Counted from the first letter of the stretch, positions 35,278-45,282 are shown. The stretch: DNA of 64,000 bases from Anaerolineaceae bacterium (GCA_028818375.1 JAPPOB010000010.1:1116001-1180000), one strand, 5' to 3'. The notes: generated from the letters alone by a model not told the origin. A program made the numbers and translations.

Positions 35278-36126
35278 ATGGCAACGCGCTGGGGCAGTTA
35301 CGACCTGATCTTCTTCGACTGCGACAGCACCCTCTCCGCCATCGAGGGCATCGACGAACTGGCGCGGCTGAAGGGTAAGGGTTGGCGCGTCAGCGTGTTG
35401 ACCGAACGCGCCATGAACGGCGAACTGGACCTGGCCGGCGTCTACGGCAAGCGCTTGCAGGCGATCCGCCCCACACGCGGCCAGGTGAACGCCATCGTCG
35501 AGCGCTACCAGCAGACCCTGGTGCCGGACGCCCAGGCCCTGCTGGATGCCCTGCAGTTCCTCGGCAAGACGGTTTTCATCATCAGCGGCGGGCTGGCGGA
35601 GCCGGTGCGCGGGCTCGGCCAGCGCCTTGGCATTCCCGCCGAACGCATCCGCGCCGTGGAGCTGGAGTACGACCGTCTGGCCGGCGAATGGTGGCGCTAT
35701 CACGAAGCGCAAACCCAGCACCACCAGGCCTGGCTCGATTACCAGGTTGGCCCCCTGACCGTCTCCAGCGGCAAACCGCTGATGGTGAGCGAACTGGCCG
35801 GCGATCGTCCCGGCCGGCGCCTCATGATCGGCGACGGCGTCTCGGACCTCGCCACGCGCGAAGTGGTGGACCTTTTCGTAGGCTACGGCGGCGTCACCGC
35901 GCGCGACGCCGTGCGCGAGCATGCCGACGCCTTCATCCACTGCCCCAGCCTTGCGCCACTCTTGCCCGTCGCCGCCGGCCCTGCGGGCTGGCGCAGGTTG
36001 CAGGGTACGGCCCATCAGGCCCTTTTTGAAAAGGGTTTGCGACTCGCGCAATCGGGCCAGCTCAGCCTGAATCGCGACCCCTTGCGCCAGGCATTCGCAG
36101 GAGCCTTCGCCAGTGAGACCACCTGA
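35278..36126 (+). CDS. Phosphoserine phosphatase-like HAD hydrolase
   Basis: A 282-residue HAD-superfamily phosphatase. The start FFDCDSTLSAIEGIDELARL has nucleophile D14, general acid D16 and the Glu/Asp-Glu-Leu-Ala cap residues characteristic of SerB. Motif II is VFIISGGLAEPVRGLG and motif III is RRLMIGDGVSDLATREV. It probably makes L-serine from phosphoserine. A longer C-terminal part (from about residue 215) than usual for SerB is of unknown use. The ATG at 35278 follows an ACGGAGG site. It leads an operon with a second HAD enzyme and a SerA-like dehydrogenase, which supports the serine-pathway reading. Confidence 0.85.
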   Translation: MATRWGSYDLIFFDCDSTLSAIEGIDELARLKGKGWRVSVLTERAMNGELDLAGVYGKRLQAIRPTRGQVNAIVERYQQTLVPDAQALLDALQFLGKTVFIISGGLAEPVRGLGQRLGIPAERIRAVELEYDRLAGEWWRYHEAQTQHHQAWLDYQVGPLTVSSGKPLMVSELAGDRPGRRLMIGDGVSDLATREVVDLFVGYGGVTARDAVREHADAFIHCPSLAPLLPVAAGPAGWRRLQGTAHQALFEKGLRLAQSGQLSLNRDPLRQAFAGAFASETT

Positions 36127-36130
36127 GCCC

Positions 36131-36778
36131 ATGAAACCGCATGCCGTCATCTTCGACATGGATGGTCTGCTTGTGGATTCGGAGCGCATCTGGCACATCG
36201 CCGAAGATGAAGTCTTTTCGAGTCGCGGCCTCGTCTATACCGATGAACTTCGCGCCGGCATTATCGGCATGCGCATGGACGAATTCATGGCGAAGCTGAG
36301 CGACCACTTCGGTATGCAGGAGCCGCTCGAAGTATTGACTGCCGAGGTCAATGCCAACATGCTGCGACTCATCCCCTCCATGGTGAAGCCCCAGCCGGGC
36401 GCGCACGAAATGATCGACTTTGTGCAGGCGCGCGCCTGGCCGCTTGCCATCGCCTCCAGTTCGCCGCTACCCGTCATTAAGGCCACCCTGCAGTCCCAGG
36501 GCTGGGACGAAGTCTTCCGGCTGCGTTGCTCGGCCGACGACGTGCCGCGTGGCAAACCGGCCCCCGACGTCTACCTTAATGCGGCTCGTCTGCTGGGCGT
36601 TCAGCCGGAACATTGCCTGGCGCTGGAGGACAGCGCCAACGGCGCGCGCGCGGCAATCGCTGCCGGCATGACCTGCTATGCCGTGCCGGACCGCAGCCAC
36701 AGCCAGGCTGCCGACCTGGAAAGCGTGACTCCCTATGTCTTTCCCGACCTGCACGCCGTGCGCGCCTGGTTGACATGA
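36131..36778 (+). CDS. HAD-family phosphatase/phosphoglucomutase-like
   Basis: A 215-residue HAD subfamily IA hydrolase: AVIFDMDGLLVDSERIWH (D9 nucleophile, D11), a helical cap, LAIASSSPLPVIKATL (motif II), GKPAPDVYLNAARLLGV (motif III Lys) and CLALEDSANGARAAIAAGM (motif IV). This pattern is shared by beta-phosphoglucomutase, 2-deoxyglucose-6-phosphatase and similar sugar-phosphate phosphatases, so the substrate is open. It starts 4 bases after the serB-like stop and overlaps the SerA-like start by 4 bases (ATGA). Confidence 0.88.
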   Translation: MKPHAVIFDMDGLLVDSERIWHIAEDEVFSSRGLVYTDELRAGIIGMRMDEFMAKLSDHFGMQEPLEVLTAEVNANMLRLIPSMVKPQPGAHEMIDFVQARAWPLAIASSSPLPVIKATLQSQGWDEVFRLRCSADDVPRGKPAPDVYLNAARLLGVQPEHCLALEDSANGARAAIAAGMTCYAVPDRSHSQAADLESVTPYVFPDLHAVRAWLT

Positions 36779-38376
36779 CGCCCTGTCCCGTCGTCGTTGC
36801 CACAGACCTCGCTGATGACGGACTGGAATTGCTGCGGCGAGCGACGGACGTCAGCCCGAAGCATGCCCGCCCTGGCGAGAGTAACCTGCGCCAACTGCTT
36901 GAAGCGGCCGAAGGACTGATCGTGCGCAGTGACGTCCAGGTCGATGCCGAACTGCTGGAACACGCGCCGCGCCTGCGGGTCATAGGCCTCGCCGGCACCG
37001 GCGTCGGTAATATCGACGTCGACACCGCCACCCGTCGCGGCATCATCGTCACCAGCACGCCGGGCGCCGGCGCCATCGCGGCCGGCGAACACACCCTGGC
37101 CCTGTTGCTGGCGCTGGGCCGCAACCTGGTCCCCGCCCACAACAGCCTGCAGGCCGGTTACTGGCCGCTGCAGCGCGCGCGTCAGGCGGGCGTCCAGCTT
37201 GCCGGCAAGACCATCGGAATCGTCGGCTACGGTCGCGTCGGGCGGGTCGTGGCGGAACGCTGCCTGGCCTTCGGCATGCAGGTGCTGGTCCATGACCCCT
37301 ACATCGCCGAGGACCAGCCCGGCGATCGCCGCCTGCAACCGGTCGGCCTTGACGACCTGCTGGGGCGCAGTGACTTCATCAGCCTGCACGTGCCCCTCAC
37401 CGACGAGACCCGCCAGATGCTTGATGCCGCGGCCATTGAGCGCATCCGGCCGGGGGCGCGCCTGATCAACACCGCGCACGGCGCTGTCTGGGATGAACAG
37501 GCCGTCGCCGATGCCCTGCGCAGCGGACAACTGGCCGGCGTGGCCACCGACGTCTTCCCGCAGGAACCTCCCTCCGGCAGCCCCCTCATTGGGCTGGACG
37601 CGGTTTTGCATACACCCCGCATCGGCGATAACACGCGCGAGGCGAACCTGAATCTCTCCACCCGGATCGTCGCCCAGGTGCTGGACGCCCTGCGCGGTCA
37701 CGACTATCGCCACGTGGTCAATATGCCCTTCCTGCCCGGCGCGCCCTGGGCCGAGGCGCGTCCCTACATGCGCCTGGCGGATTGCATGGGACGCATTCTG
37801 CACGCCCTGGCCCGCCAGCCCGTGCGGCGCGTCGCCGTCGAGTATCGCGGCGAAAGACTCGATGACCTGATCAAGCCGCTGACCGTCGCGCTGCTGCACG
37901 GCATTCTGAAACCGGTGCTGGGCGACCAGGTCAACTACATCAACGCGCCGGTGCTGGCCAGCGTCCGCGGCCTGCAGGTGATGCAGACCCGGGGGCTCAG
38001 CACCGGCGATTACGCCAGCCTCGTGTCCTGCCACTTCACCCTGGAGGGCGGCGAGGAAATCACCATGGGCGGCACATTGCTTGACGGGCGCGAGCCGCGC
38101 ATCGTGCAAATCAACGAGTACGACATCAACTTCGTGCCGCTGGGTCAGTTGCTCATCATGGGCAGCCGCGACCAGCCCGGCGTCATCGGTCGCGTCGGCA
38201 CCCTGCTGGCCGATAACGACGTCAACATCGCCAGTTGGCAGACCGGCCGCGCCAGTCCCGGCGGCAACACGCTGACCGTGCTCACCCTCGACCAACCCCT
38301 TACGGAGGGGCAACTGCAGGTCCTGCAAGCGCTGGAGTTCGTGCGACACGCCCGCCAGCTGGAAATCCGCCTGTGA
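36775..38376 (+). CDS. D-3-phosphoglycerate dehydrogenase-like protein with exchanged catalytic Arg and His
   Basis: A 533-residue protein with the long SerA architecture: a D-2-hydroxyacid dehydrogenase core with GIVGYGRVGRVVAERCLAFG, an intervening allosteric domain (about 330-460) and a C-terminal ACT domain (DQPGVIGRVGTLLADNDVNI). It would oxidise 3-phosphoglycerate for serine synthesis. Two catalytic positions are altered: the usual ARGG arginine is His235 (NTAHGAVWDE) and the usual TPH histidine is Arg282 (HTPRIGDNT), while Glu264 (PQEPP) is kept. The codons are CAC and CGC, so the exchange is clear in the DNA. Activity may be changed or lost. ATG at 36775 in an ATGA overlap; the stop overlaps the next GTG start. 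Confidence 0.88.
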   Translation: MTPCPVVVATDLADDGLELLRRATDVSPKHARPGESNLRQLLEAAEGLIVRSDVQVDAELLEHAPRLRVIGLAGTGVGNIDVDTATRRGIIVTSTPGAGAIAAGEHTLALLLALGRNLVPAHNSLQAGYWPLQRARQAGVQLAGKTIGIVGYGRVGRVVAERCLAFGMQVLVHDPYIAEDQPGDRRLQPVGLDDLLGRSDFISLHVPLTDETRQMLDAAAIERIRPGARLINTAHGAVWDEQAVADALRSGQLAGVATDVFPQEPPSGSPLIGLDAVLHTPRIGDNTREANLNLSTRIVAQVLDALRGHDYRHVVNMPFLPGAPWAEARPYMRLADCMGRILHALARQPVRRVAVEYRGERLDDLIKPLTVALLHGILKPVLGDQVNYINAPVLASVRGLQVMQTRGLSTGDYASLVSCHFTLEGGEEITMGGTLLDGREPRIVQINEYDINFVPLGQLLIMGSRDQPGVIGRVGTLLADNDVNIASWQTGRASPGGNTLTVLTLDQPLTEGQLQVLQALEFVRHARQLEIRL

Positions 38377-39683
38377 GCCGGCGGCAGCAACTCGCTGTCG
38401 CCCTGTGGCTGGCCCTGCTGATCGTCTATGTCCTGGCCGGAGTCGACCTGGCGCCCTTCCACGGCGACGAGGCCCTGCAAATCCGCTCCAGCGTCGACTA
38501 TTTCACCCTCTTCATCGAAGGCTACAGCGCCGCTTTGGGCGTCCGACCTGATGACCCGCGCAGCGCCAGTTCCGACCGTCGCCTGCTGCAGGGCAGTATC
38601 ACCCCCTGGACCATCGGGCTCGCCTGGCACCTGGCAGGCCACAACAGCGAGGACCTGCCGCCGCAACCCGGCTGGGACTGGGCGCTGGACTACGACACGA
38701 ACCTCGCGCTCGGATTGCGTCCGGCGCCGCAGTTGCTGCTGACCAGCCGTTATCCGTCGGCGCTGTTTTTCGCCCTCAGCGTTCCCCTGCTCTACTTCGT
38801 CGCCTGGCGACTGGGCGGAATCGGGGCCGCCTTGGCGGCCAGCGCGCTTTATGCCCTGCACCCAGCCCTGTTGCTCAACGGGCGCCGTGCGCTGATGGAG
38901 GGCCCCCTGCTCTTCTTTGGGTTGCTGACCATCTGTTGCGCCCTGATGATTCTCCGGCGCGGTGAAGGGGCCGGGCTTCGCTGGTGGCTGGCGCTGGCCC
39001 TCTCCGGCGGGCTGGCCCTGGCTTCCAAGCACAGCGCCCTGCTCTTCCTCGGCGGCGCGCTGGGCTGGTGCTTCCTTGCGGCGCTGCTACAACGCGACAG
39101 GCAGGTGCTGCTTGCTGCCACCCTGCGTTGCGTCCTGAGCGCTGCGCTGGCACTGACGATTTTCCTGGCCCTTTCGCCCGCCCTGTGGCCCGACCCCTGG
39201 GGTGGGCTGCAGCGCCTGGTTCGGGTGCGCAGCGAGCTCGTGCAGGTCCAGGTGCAAAACCTGCAGCCGGGCGGCGTCGGCATGAGCCTGGCCGAACGCC
39301 TCGACCAGGTCCTCACCCAGCCTTACTTGCGGTCAGCGATGTTTTACGAGGTCGCTTCCTGGTCGGAATACGAGGCCATCACTGCCGAAATCGAAATCTG
39401 GCGCGGCTCGCCGCTGTCCGGCATTCCCGTTAACCCGCTGACCGGGGGCGTTCTGTCCCTGCTGACGCTGGCCGGTTTCGCGCAAATCGGGCGCAAACCC
39501 GAACAGGTCGGCCTGCTGGCCTGGCTGGCTCTCACCCTGGTCGTCCTGCTGCTCAACCCCCTGCCCTGGCAGCGCTACTACCTTCCGCTCCTGCCCATGA
39601 CCTGCCTGCTGGCGGCCCTGGGTATGACAGGTTTGCTGGGCAGGGCTACACTCTGGCGCAGCAAAGTGAAGCGGAAAACGTAA
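38373..39683 (+). CDS. GT39/ArnT-like membrane glycosyltransferase
   Basis: A 436-residue polytopic membrane protein of the dolichyl-phosphate-mannose transferase (PMT/ArnT/GT39) type, which moves a sugar from a lipid carrier to an extracytoplasmic acceptor. After the first membrane segment (LAVALWLALLIVYVLAGVDL) comes the acidic FHGDEALQIR loop that holds the catalytic Asp-Glu pair in this fold, then about nine more hydrophobic segments and a basic C-terminus. Start at the GTG at 38373, overlapping the SerA-like stop as GTGA. The rhamnosidase gene follows after one base, so a glycan link is likely, but donor and acceptor are unknown. Confidence 0.82.
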   Translation: MSRRQQLAVALWLALLIVYVLAGVDLAPFHGDEALQIRSSVDYFTLFIEGYSAALGVRPDDPRSASSDRRLLQGSITPWTIGLAWHLAGHNSEDLPPQPGWDWALDYDTNLALGLRPAPQLLLTSRYPSALFFALSVPLLYFVAWRLGGIGAALAASALYALHPALLLNGRRALMEGPLLFFGLLTICCALMILRRGEGAGLRWWLALALSGGLALASKHSALLFLGGALGWCFLAALLQRDRQVLLAATLRCVLSAALALTIFLALSPALWPDPWGGLQRLVRVRSELVQVQVQNLQPGGVGMSLAERLDQVLTQPYLRSAMFYEVASWSEYEAITAEIEIWRGSPLSGIPVNPLTGGVLSLLTLAGFAQIGRKPEQVGLLAWLALTLVVLLLNPLPWQRYYLPLLPMTCLLAALGMTGLLGRATLWRSKVKRKT

Positions 39684-39684
39684 A

Positions 39685-42360
39685 ATGAACAGGGACGTTT
39701 CTGTAACAAATCTTGTTTGCGAGTATCAGCACAATCCCCTCGGAATCGATGCGCTCCGTCCGCGTTTCAGCTGGCAGCTTGAATCGGAGCGACCGGGCAC
39801 GCAGCAGGGCGCCTGGCAAATTCAGGTCCACGAAGAGGGAAAGCTGCTCTGGGATTCCGGCAGGGTGAAATCGGGCCTGTCCACACACGTACCCTACGGC
39901 GGGCCGCCCCTTCGTTCCCGCCAGCGCTGCCACTGGCGCGTTCGCGTCTGGACGGGCAGCGTCACTGTTTCCGCCTGGAGCAAGGCCGCAACCTGGGAAA
40001 ACGGCCTGCTGCAGACCTCCGACTGGCAGGCCGACTGGATCGACCCGGAAGGCGACGTCGACCCCCAGGCCTTTAAGCCGGCTCCCTTCCTGCGCCGTGA
40101 TTTCAACCTGGACGCCCCCCTGCGCAGCGCGCGTCTCTACGCTACGGCCCGTGGCCTCTACGAACTCTGGCTGAACGGCCAGCGCGTCGGCGATCGTTGG
40201 ATGACGCCCGGCTGGAGCGCTTACCACACGCGCCTGGAGTACCAGACCTGCGACGTAACGAACCTGCTGCGACCCGGCGCCAACGCCCTCGGCGCCATCC
40301 TGGGGGATGGCTGGTGGCGTGGCAAACTCAGCCTGGACTCGAAACGCAACAGCTACGGCGAGCGCCTGGCCCTGCTCCTGCAACTGGAGGTCACGCTCGC
40401 CGATGGCAGCCAGGTCGTCGTGACCAGCGACGATCAGTGGCGGGCCACCAGCGACGGCCCCATCCGCAAGTCCGACTGGAAAGACGGCGAAATCTACGAC
40501 GCCCGCAGGGAAATGCCCGGCTGGAACGAGCCCGGCTTCGACGCCCGGGGCTGGCGTCCGCCGCGGGTCGTGGATCACCCCAAGGACCTGCTGGTTGCCT
40601 CGTCATCGCCGCCCGTGCGCCTCAAGGAACGATTTACGCCCGTGGTCCTGAAATCCCCCGGCGGGCAGACCATCCTCGATTTCGGCCAGAACATCAGCGG
40701 TCACGTGCAGTTTCGCGTGCAGGGGCCAGCCGGGACAGAGGTGAAGCTTTCGCACGTCGAGGCCCTGGGCAAGACCGGCGAGGTAGAGCCGGCCCAAACC
40801 GTCATGAACATGGACCCGCTGCTGCAGGAAGTGCATTACACCCTGCGCGGCGATGGCGAGGAAGTCTACGCCCCGCGTTTTACCAGTCAGGGTTTCCGTT
40901 ATGCGCGGCTTGAGGGCTGGCCCGGCGAGCCCGATCCGGAGGACTTCGAAGCCGTCGCCATCTATTCCGACATGCAGACGACCGGTCACTTCGCCTGCTC
41001 CAACAAGGCCCTGAACCAGTTGCACAGCAACGTGCTGTGGAGCATGAAGGGCAATTTCATGGACGTCCCCACGGACTGCCCCACGCGCGAACGCGCCGGC
41101 TGGACCGGCGACGCCCAGGTGTTCGCGCGCGCGGGCGTCACGTTGATGGACTGCGCGGCATTTTTTGGTCGCTGGCTGCGCGACCTCGCCGCCGAGCAGA
41201 AGCAGGATGGCAAAGTACCCAATCTCATTCCCAACCCCTACCATGATGGCAAGGGCATGTTTCTTGTCACGGCGACTGAAGGCTCCGCCGGCTGGGCCGA
41301 CGCCGCCATCATGGTGCCCTGGGCGATTTACCAGTCCTTTGGCGACCGCGTCCTGCTGGAGCGGCAATACGACAGCATGCTCGCCTGGTACGATTTCATG
41401 CGTCGCCGCGCCCGCAAGACGCACTGGCTGCGGCGCCTGTCGCCGCGCAGCCTCCTTTCTCCCCGTCGCCGACGCCGACTGCAGGTGCTGCAGGACCGCG
41501 GCTATCACTGGGGCGAATGGCTGGAACCCGATGACGCCTTTCCCTGGATAATCTTCGGTCTCATCAGACGCCTGTTGTTTTCCAGCCCGCAGGTGGCCTC
41601 CGCCTATCACAAGCATTGCGCCGACCTGATGGCGCAGTGCGCGGAGGTGCTGGGCAGGATGGACGAGGCACGGCAATTCCGTGAAGAGGCGAATGCCATT
41701 GGTGAGGCATGGGCGGAGGAATTCGTCGCCGCCGATGGCTCGCTGAAACCGGACAAGCAGGCCTCCTACGTGCGCGCCCTCGCCTTCGATCTCGCCCCCG
41801 CGGATCTGAGGCCAAAACTGCTGCAGCATCTCTTGCGCAAGCTGGAAGAGTCCGACTACCACGTAGGCACCGGTTTCCTGTCCACCGGCATGCTCTGTGA
41901 GGTGCTGGCCGCGGAGGGGCACGCCGCCCTGGCCTGGAAGCTGCTGCTGCAGGAGAGCAGCCCCTCCTGGCTCTACGCCATCAACAAGGGCGCGACCACC
42001 ATCTGGGAGACCTGGGATGCCGTGCGTGAAGACGGGTCCGGCTTTGGGTCTCACAACCACTACTCCAAGGGCGTGGTGGTCGAGTTTTTCTATCGCCGCG
42101 TGGCCGGAATCGAAATCGCGGCGCCTGGCTACCGCCGTATCCGGATTCAACCCTCTCCCGGCGGCGGCCTGACTTGGGCCAGGGCTTCCATTCAGACTCT
42201 CTACGGCGAAGTCAGTTCTTCATGGGAAATCGAAGGCGACGGCTTTCGCCTTGAAGCGTGCATCCCGCCCAATACCACCGCCGAGGTATGTCTGCCCGAC
42301 GGTTCCGAACCCTTCTCCGTGGCTTCCGGACTTCACAGCCGGCGTTGCCGGCTGTCCTGA
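39685..42360 (+). CDS. Alpha-L-rhamnosidase (GH78)
   Basis: An 891-residue glycoside hydrolase that removes terminal alpha-L-rhamnose. The N-terminal beta-domains include LRPRFSWQLESERPGTQQGA and LYATARGLYELWLNGQRVGD. The (alpha/alpha)6 barrel follows with the acid motif DCPTRERAGWTGDAQVFA, then EGSAGWADAAIMVPW, TTIWETWDAVREDG and FGSHNHYSKGVVVEFFY, all hallmark GH78 blocks. No signal peptide is seen, so it probably acts on imported oligosaccharides. An Arg-rich insertion near residues 575-600 is unusual. It ends the serB-like operon; a functional link to the L-rhamnose mutarotase at 25970-26290 is likely. Confidence 0.94.
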   Translation: MNRDVSVTNLVCEYQHNPLGIDALRPRFSWQLESERPGTQQGAWQIQVHEEGKLLWDSGRVKSGLSTHVPYGGPPLRSRQRCHWRVRVWTGSVTVSAWSKAATWENGLLQTSDWQADWIDPEGDVDPQAFKPAPFLRRDFNLDAPLRSARLYATARGLYELWLNGQRVGDRWMTPGWSAYHTRLEYQTCDVTNLLRPGANALGAILGDGWWRGKLSLDSKRNSYGERLALLLQLEVTLADGSQVVVTSDDQWRATSDGPIRKSDWKDGEIYDARREMPGWNEPGFDARGWRPPRVVDHPKDLLVASSSPPVRLKERFTPVVLKSPGGQTILDFGQNISGHVQFRVQGPAGTEVKLSHVEALGKTGEVEPAQTVMNMDPLLQEVHYTLRGDGEEVYAPRFTSQGFRYARLEGWPGEPDPEDFEAVAIYSDMQTTGHFACSNKALNQLHSNVLWSMKGNFMDVPTDCPTRERAGWTGDAQVFARAGVTLMDCAAFFGRWLRDLAAEQKQDGKVPNLIPNPYHDGKGMFLVTATEGSAGWADAAIMVPWAIYQSFGDRVLLERQYDSMLAWYDFMRRRARKTHWLRRLSPRSLLSPRRRRRLQVLQDRGYHWGEWLEPDDAFPWIIFGLIRRLLFSSPQVASAYHKHCADLMAQCAEVLGRMDEARQFREEANAIGEAWAEEFVAADGSLKPDKQASYVRALAFDLAPADLRPKLLQHLLRKLEESDYHVGTGFLSTGMLCEVLAAEGHAALAWKLLLQESSPSWLYAINKGATTIWETWDAVREDGSGFGSHNHYSKGVVVEFFYRRVAGIEIAAPGYRRIRIQPSPGGGLTWARASIQTLYGEVSSSWEIEGDGFRLEACIPPNTTAEVCLPDGSEPFSVASGLHSRRCRLS

Positions 42361-42376
42361 AGGTTTTCATTGCAAC

Positions 42377-42405
42377 TTGCACGCAGGGGGCAGGCGTTGT
42401 ATACT
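42377..42405 (+). promoter_or_regulatory. Promoter for infC-rpmI-rplT
   Basis: TTGCAC (42377-42382) and TATACT (42400-42405) are spaced by exactly 17 bases, five and five of six... close to the sigma70 consensus (TTGCAC four, TATACT five matches). Transcription would start near 42412, leaving a leader of about 70 bases before infC that is almost fully folded (see next entry). Confidence 0.65.
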
Positions 42406-42412
42406 GCCGCGC

Positions 42413-42459
42413 CGGGTTGATTGACAACCCGAACTTCCTGCAGGCAGGAAGCGACGTCG
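42413..42459 (+). promoter_or_regulatory. Structured 5' leader of the infC operon
   Basis: Two perfect hairpins and a palindrome stand in a row right after the predicted start: CGGGTTG/CAACCCG (42413-42431, 5-base loop), CTTCCTG/CAGGAAG (42434-42451, 4-base loop) and the self-complementary CGACGTCG (42452-42459). The infC ribosome site follows at about 42465. In other bacteria infC-rpmI-rplT leaders bind L20 or respond to IF3; a similar feedback role here is inference, since I cannot match it to a described leader family. Confidence 0.55.
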
Positions 42460-42480
42460 GCAACGAGAGGACAGGCTGAT

Positions 42481-43008
42481 ATAGCCACAGCGGAACTGCG
42501 CACCAATCACAATATCCGGGCCCGAGAGGTTCGCGTCATCTCGGACAGGAACGAGAATCTTGGCGTCATGTCCATTGGCATGGCCCTGGGCATGGCGGAG
42601 GAACGCGGCGTGGACCTTGTCGAAGTTTCGCCCGCCGCCCGTCCGCCGGTCTGTCGCATGATGGACTTTGGCAAGTTCCAGTACGAGCGGCAGCGTCGTG
42701 ATCGTCGCGCGCGCAAGCAGCAAAAGACGGTCGAGGTCAAGGAGATCCAGTTGCGGCCCAAGACCGACATGCACCACCTCGGCTTCAAGGTTCGCGATGC
42801 GCGTCGCTGGATCGAAAAAGGCATGAAGGTGAAGGTGCGCGTCAAGTTCCGCGGGCGCGAACGGGAGTATCCGGAAATCGCGCGCAACCGCCTCAGGGGC
42901 ATCGCGGAAGAGTTGCAGGATGTGGCGGTGGTGGAACTGCACCCGGGAATGGAGGGTAACAACATGCTCATGGTGCTGGCTCCCATCGCCGACAGGTCCG
43001 GCAGATAA
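42481..43008 (+). CDS. infC: Translation initiation factor IF-3 with non-AUG start
   Basis: IF-3 binds the 30S subunit and discriminates against wrong start codons. The 175-residue product has the conserved N-domain TNHNIRAREVRVISDRNENL, then PPVCRMMDFGKFQYER, the Lys/Arg-rich linker and the C-domain KEIQLRPKTDMHHLGFKVRD with VKVRVKFRGRERE. No ATG or GTG precedes this in a sensible place. The best start is an ATA at 42481, at the usual N-terminal distance from TNHNIRAREV and about 10 bases after AGAGGACAG. E. coli infC uses a rare AUU that IF-3 itself represses, so a rare start here implies similar autoregulation. A TTG at 42421 would translate the leader hairpins and is unlikely. Confidence 0.93.
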   Translation: MATAELRTNHNIRAREVRVISDRNENLGVMSIGMALGMAEERGVDLVEVSPAARPPVCRMMDFGKFQYERQRRDRRARKQQKTVEVKEIQLRPKTDMHHLGFKVRDARRWIEKGMKVKVRVKFRGREREYPEIARNRLRGIAEELQDVAVVELHPGMEGNNMLMVLAPIADRSGR

Positions 43009-43021
43009 CGACAAGGCAGAA

Positions 43022-43270
43022 ATGGCCAAAAAGACCAAAACCCGCAAGTACAAGCTCAAGACCCACAAGTCCACGGCCAAGCGTTTCAAGGTCACCGGCG
43101 GCGGCAAGGTGATGCGCACCAAGGGCGGCAAGAGTCACCTGCGCCGCCGCAAGTCGAGCCGCGCCAAACGCCAGCTGGACCGCATGCAGCCCGTCAGCAA
43201 GGTCGACGCGCGCCGCATCAGAACCATGGCGCCCTACCTGGCCCGTTACCGCGCCAACCCGCCGGCCTGA
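43022..43270 (+). CDS. rpmI: 50S ribosomal protein L35
   Basis: Small basic large-subunit protein. It begins with the conserved block KLKTHKSTAKRFKVTGGGKV and continues MRTKGGKSHLRRRKSSRAKR, the L35 signature. At 82 residues it is about 17 longer than most L35 proteins; the extra part is the C-terminus after the VSKVDARRIRTMAPYL block. ATG start 13 bases after infC. Standard infC-rpmI-rplT order. Confidence 0.95.
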   Translation: MAKKTKTRKYKLKTHKSTAKRFKVTGGGKVMRTKGGKSHLRRRKSSRAKRQLDRMQPVSKVDARRIRTMAPYLARYRANPPA

Positions 43271-43340
43271 GTCGGCCACTCGTCCCGTAGTCAGTTCGCC
43301 CGGGCCAGCGCGCCCGGGGCAGTGTGTCAGGAGATTTCAG

Positions 43341-43694
43341 GTGCCCAGAACTAGAACCGGCCCCGTCCGCCGACGCCGCCACAAGAAGATCGTCAAGATG
43401 ATGAAGGGCCAGTGGGGGACGCGCGGCCGACTCTTCAAACGCTCCAACGAGGCCATGCTCAAAAGCCTGTGGTACGCCTATCGCGACCGCCGCCGGCGCA
43501 AGCGCGACATGCGCCGCCTGTGGATCACGCGCATCAACGCCGCCGCCCGCATGAACGACATGAAGTACAGCCGCTTTATGTACGGCCTGAAGCAGGCCGG
43601 CGTCGAAATCGACCGCAAAATGCTCTCCGACATCGCCGTGCGCGACCCCGAAACCTTCCGCAAGATCGCCGTCATCAGTTCCATGAACCAGTAG
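43341..43694 (+). CDS. rplT: 50S ribosomal protein L20
   Basis: Large-subunit assembly protein of 117 residues that binds 23S rRNA and, in several bacteria, its own operon leader. It has the long basic N-terminal helix (RRRRHKKIVKMMKGQWGTRG), then LWITRINAAARMNDMKYSRF and the C-terminal globular part. GTG start at 43341 preceded by CAGGAGA. The 70 bases between rpmI and this gene hold no gene. It is followed by a strong hairpin at 43745-43783. Confidence 0.97.
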   Translation: MPRTRTGPVRRRRHKKIVKMMKGQWGTRGRLFKRSNEAMLKSLWYAYRDRRRRKRDMRRLWITRINAAARMNDMKYSRFMYGLKQAGVEIDRKMLSDIAVRDPETFRKIAVISSMNQ

Positions 43695-43744
43695 CCGCCC
43701 GCGCCGGGCCGGCCTGAACGGCCCCGCGCTCGCGTCAGACGCAA

Positions 43745-43783
43745 AACGCCCCCGCCGGCCACAAACGGCCTCACGGGGGCGTT
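43745..43783. terminator. Bidirectional intrinsic terminator between rplT and lpdA
   Basis: A 10-pair stem AACGCCCCCG/CGGGGGCGTT (43745-43754 and 43774-43783), with an inner CCGGCC/CGGCC-type helix, separates the convergent rplT and lpdA. On the minus strand it is followed by TTTT, giving a standard terminator for lpdA; on the plus strand a T-rich stretch (GTTGTCGTTGTTG) follows, so it likely also ends the infC operon. Confidence 0.75.
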
Positions 43784-43804
43784 GTCGTTGTTGAGACCTG
43801 ACTC

Positions 43805-45202
<1,398 letters not shown>

Positions 45203-45254
45203 GCGCGTCCCTCCTGTCTGCGTCGGGGCGCATTATAGGCGCCGCCCGTCGCGC

Positions 45255-45282
45255 GGGACAGGGTGGCGTCCTGCGGTACAAT
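45255..45282 (+). promoter_or_regulatory. Candidate promoter for the methyltransferase gene
   Basis: GGGACA (45255-45260), 16 bases, TACAAT (45277-45282). The -10 matches at five of six positions, the -35 only in GACA. Transcription near 45289 would allow the ATG at 45323 to be used. Confidence 0.35.
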
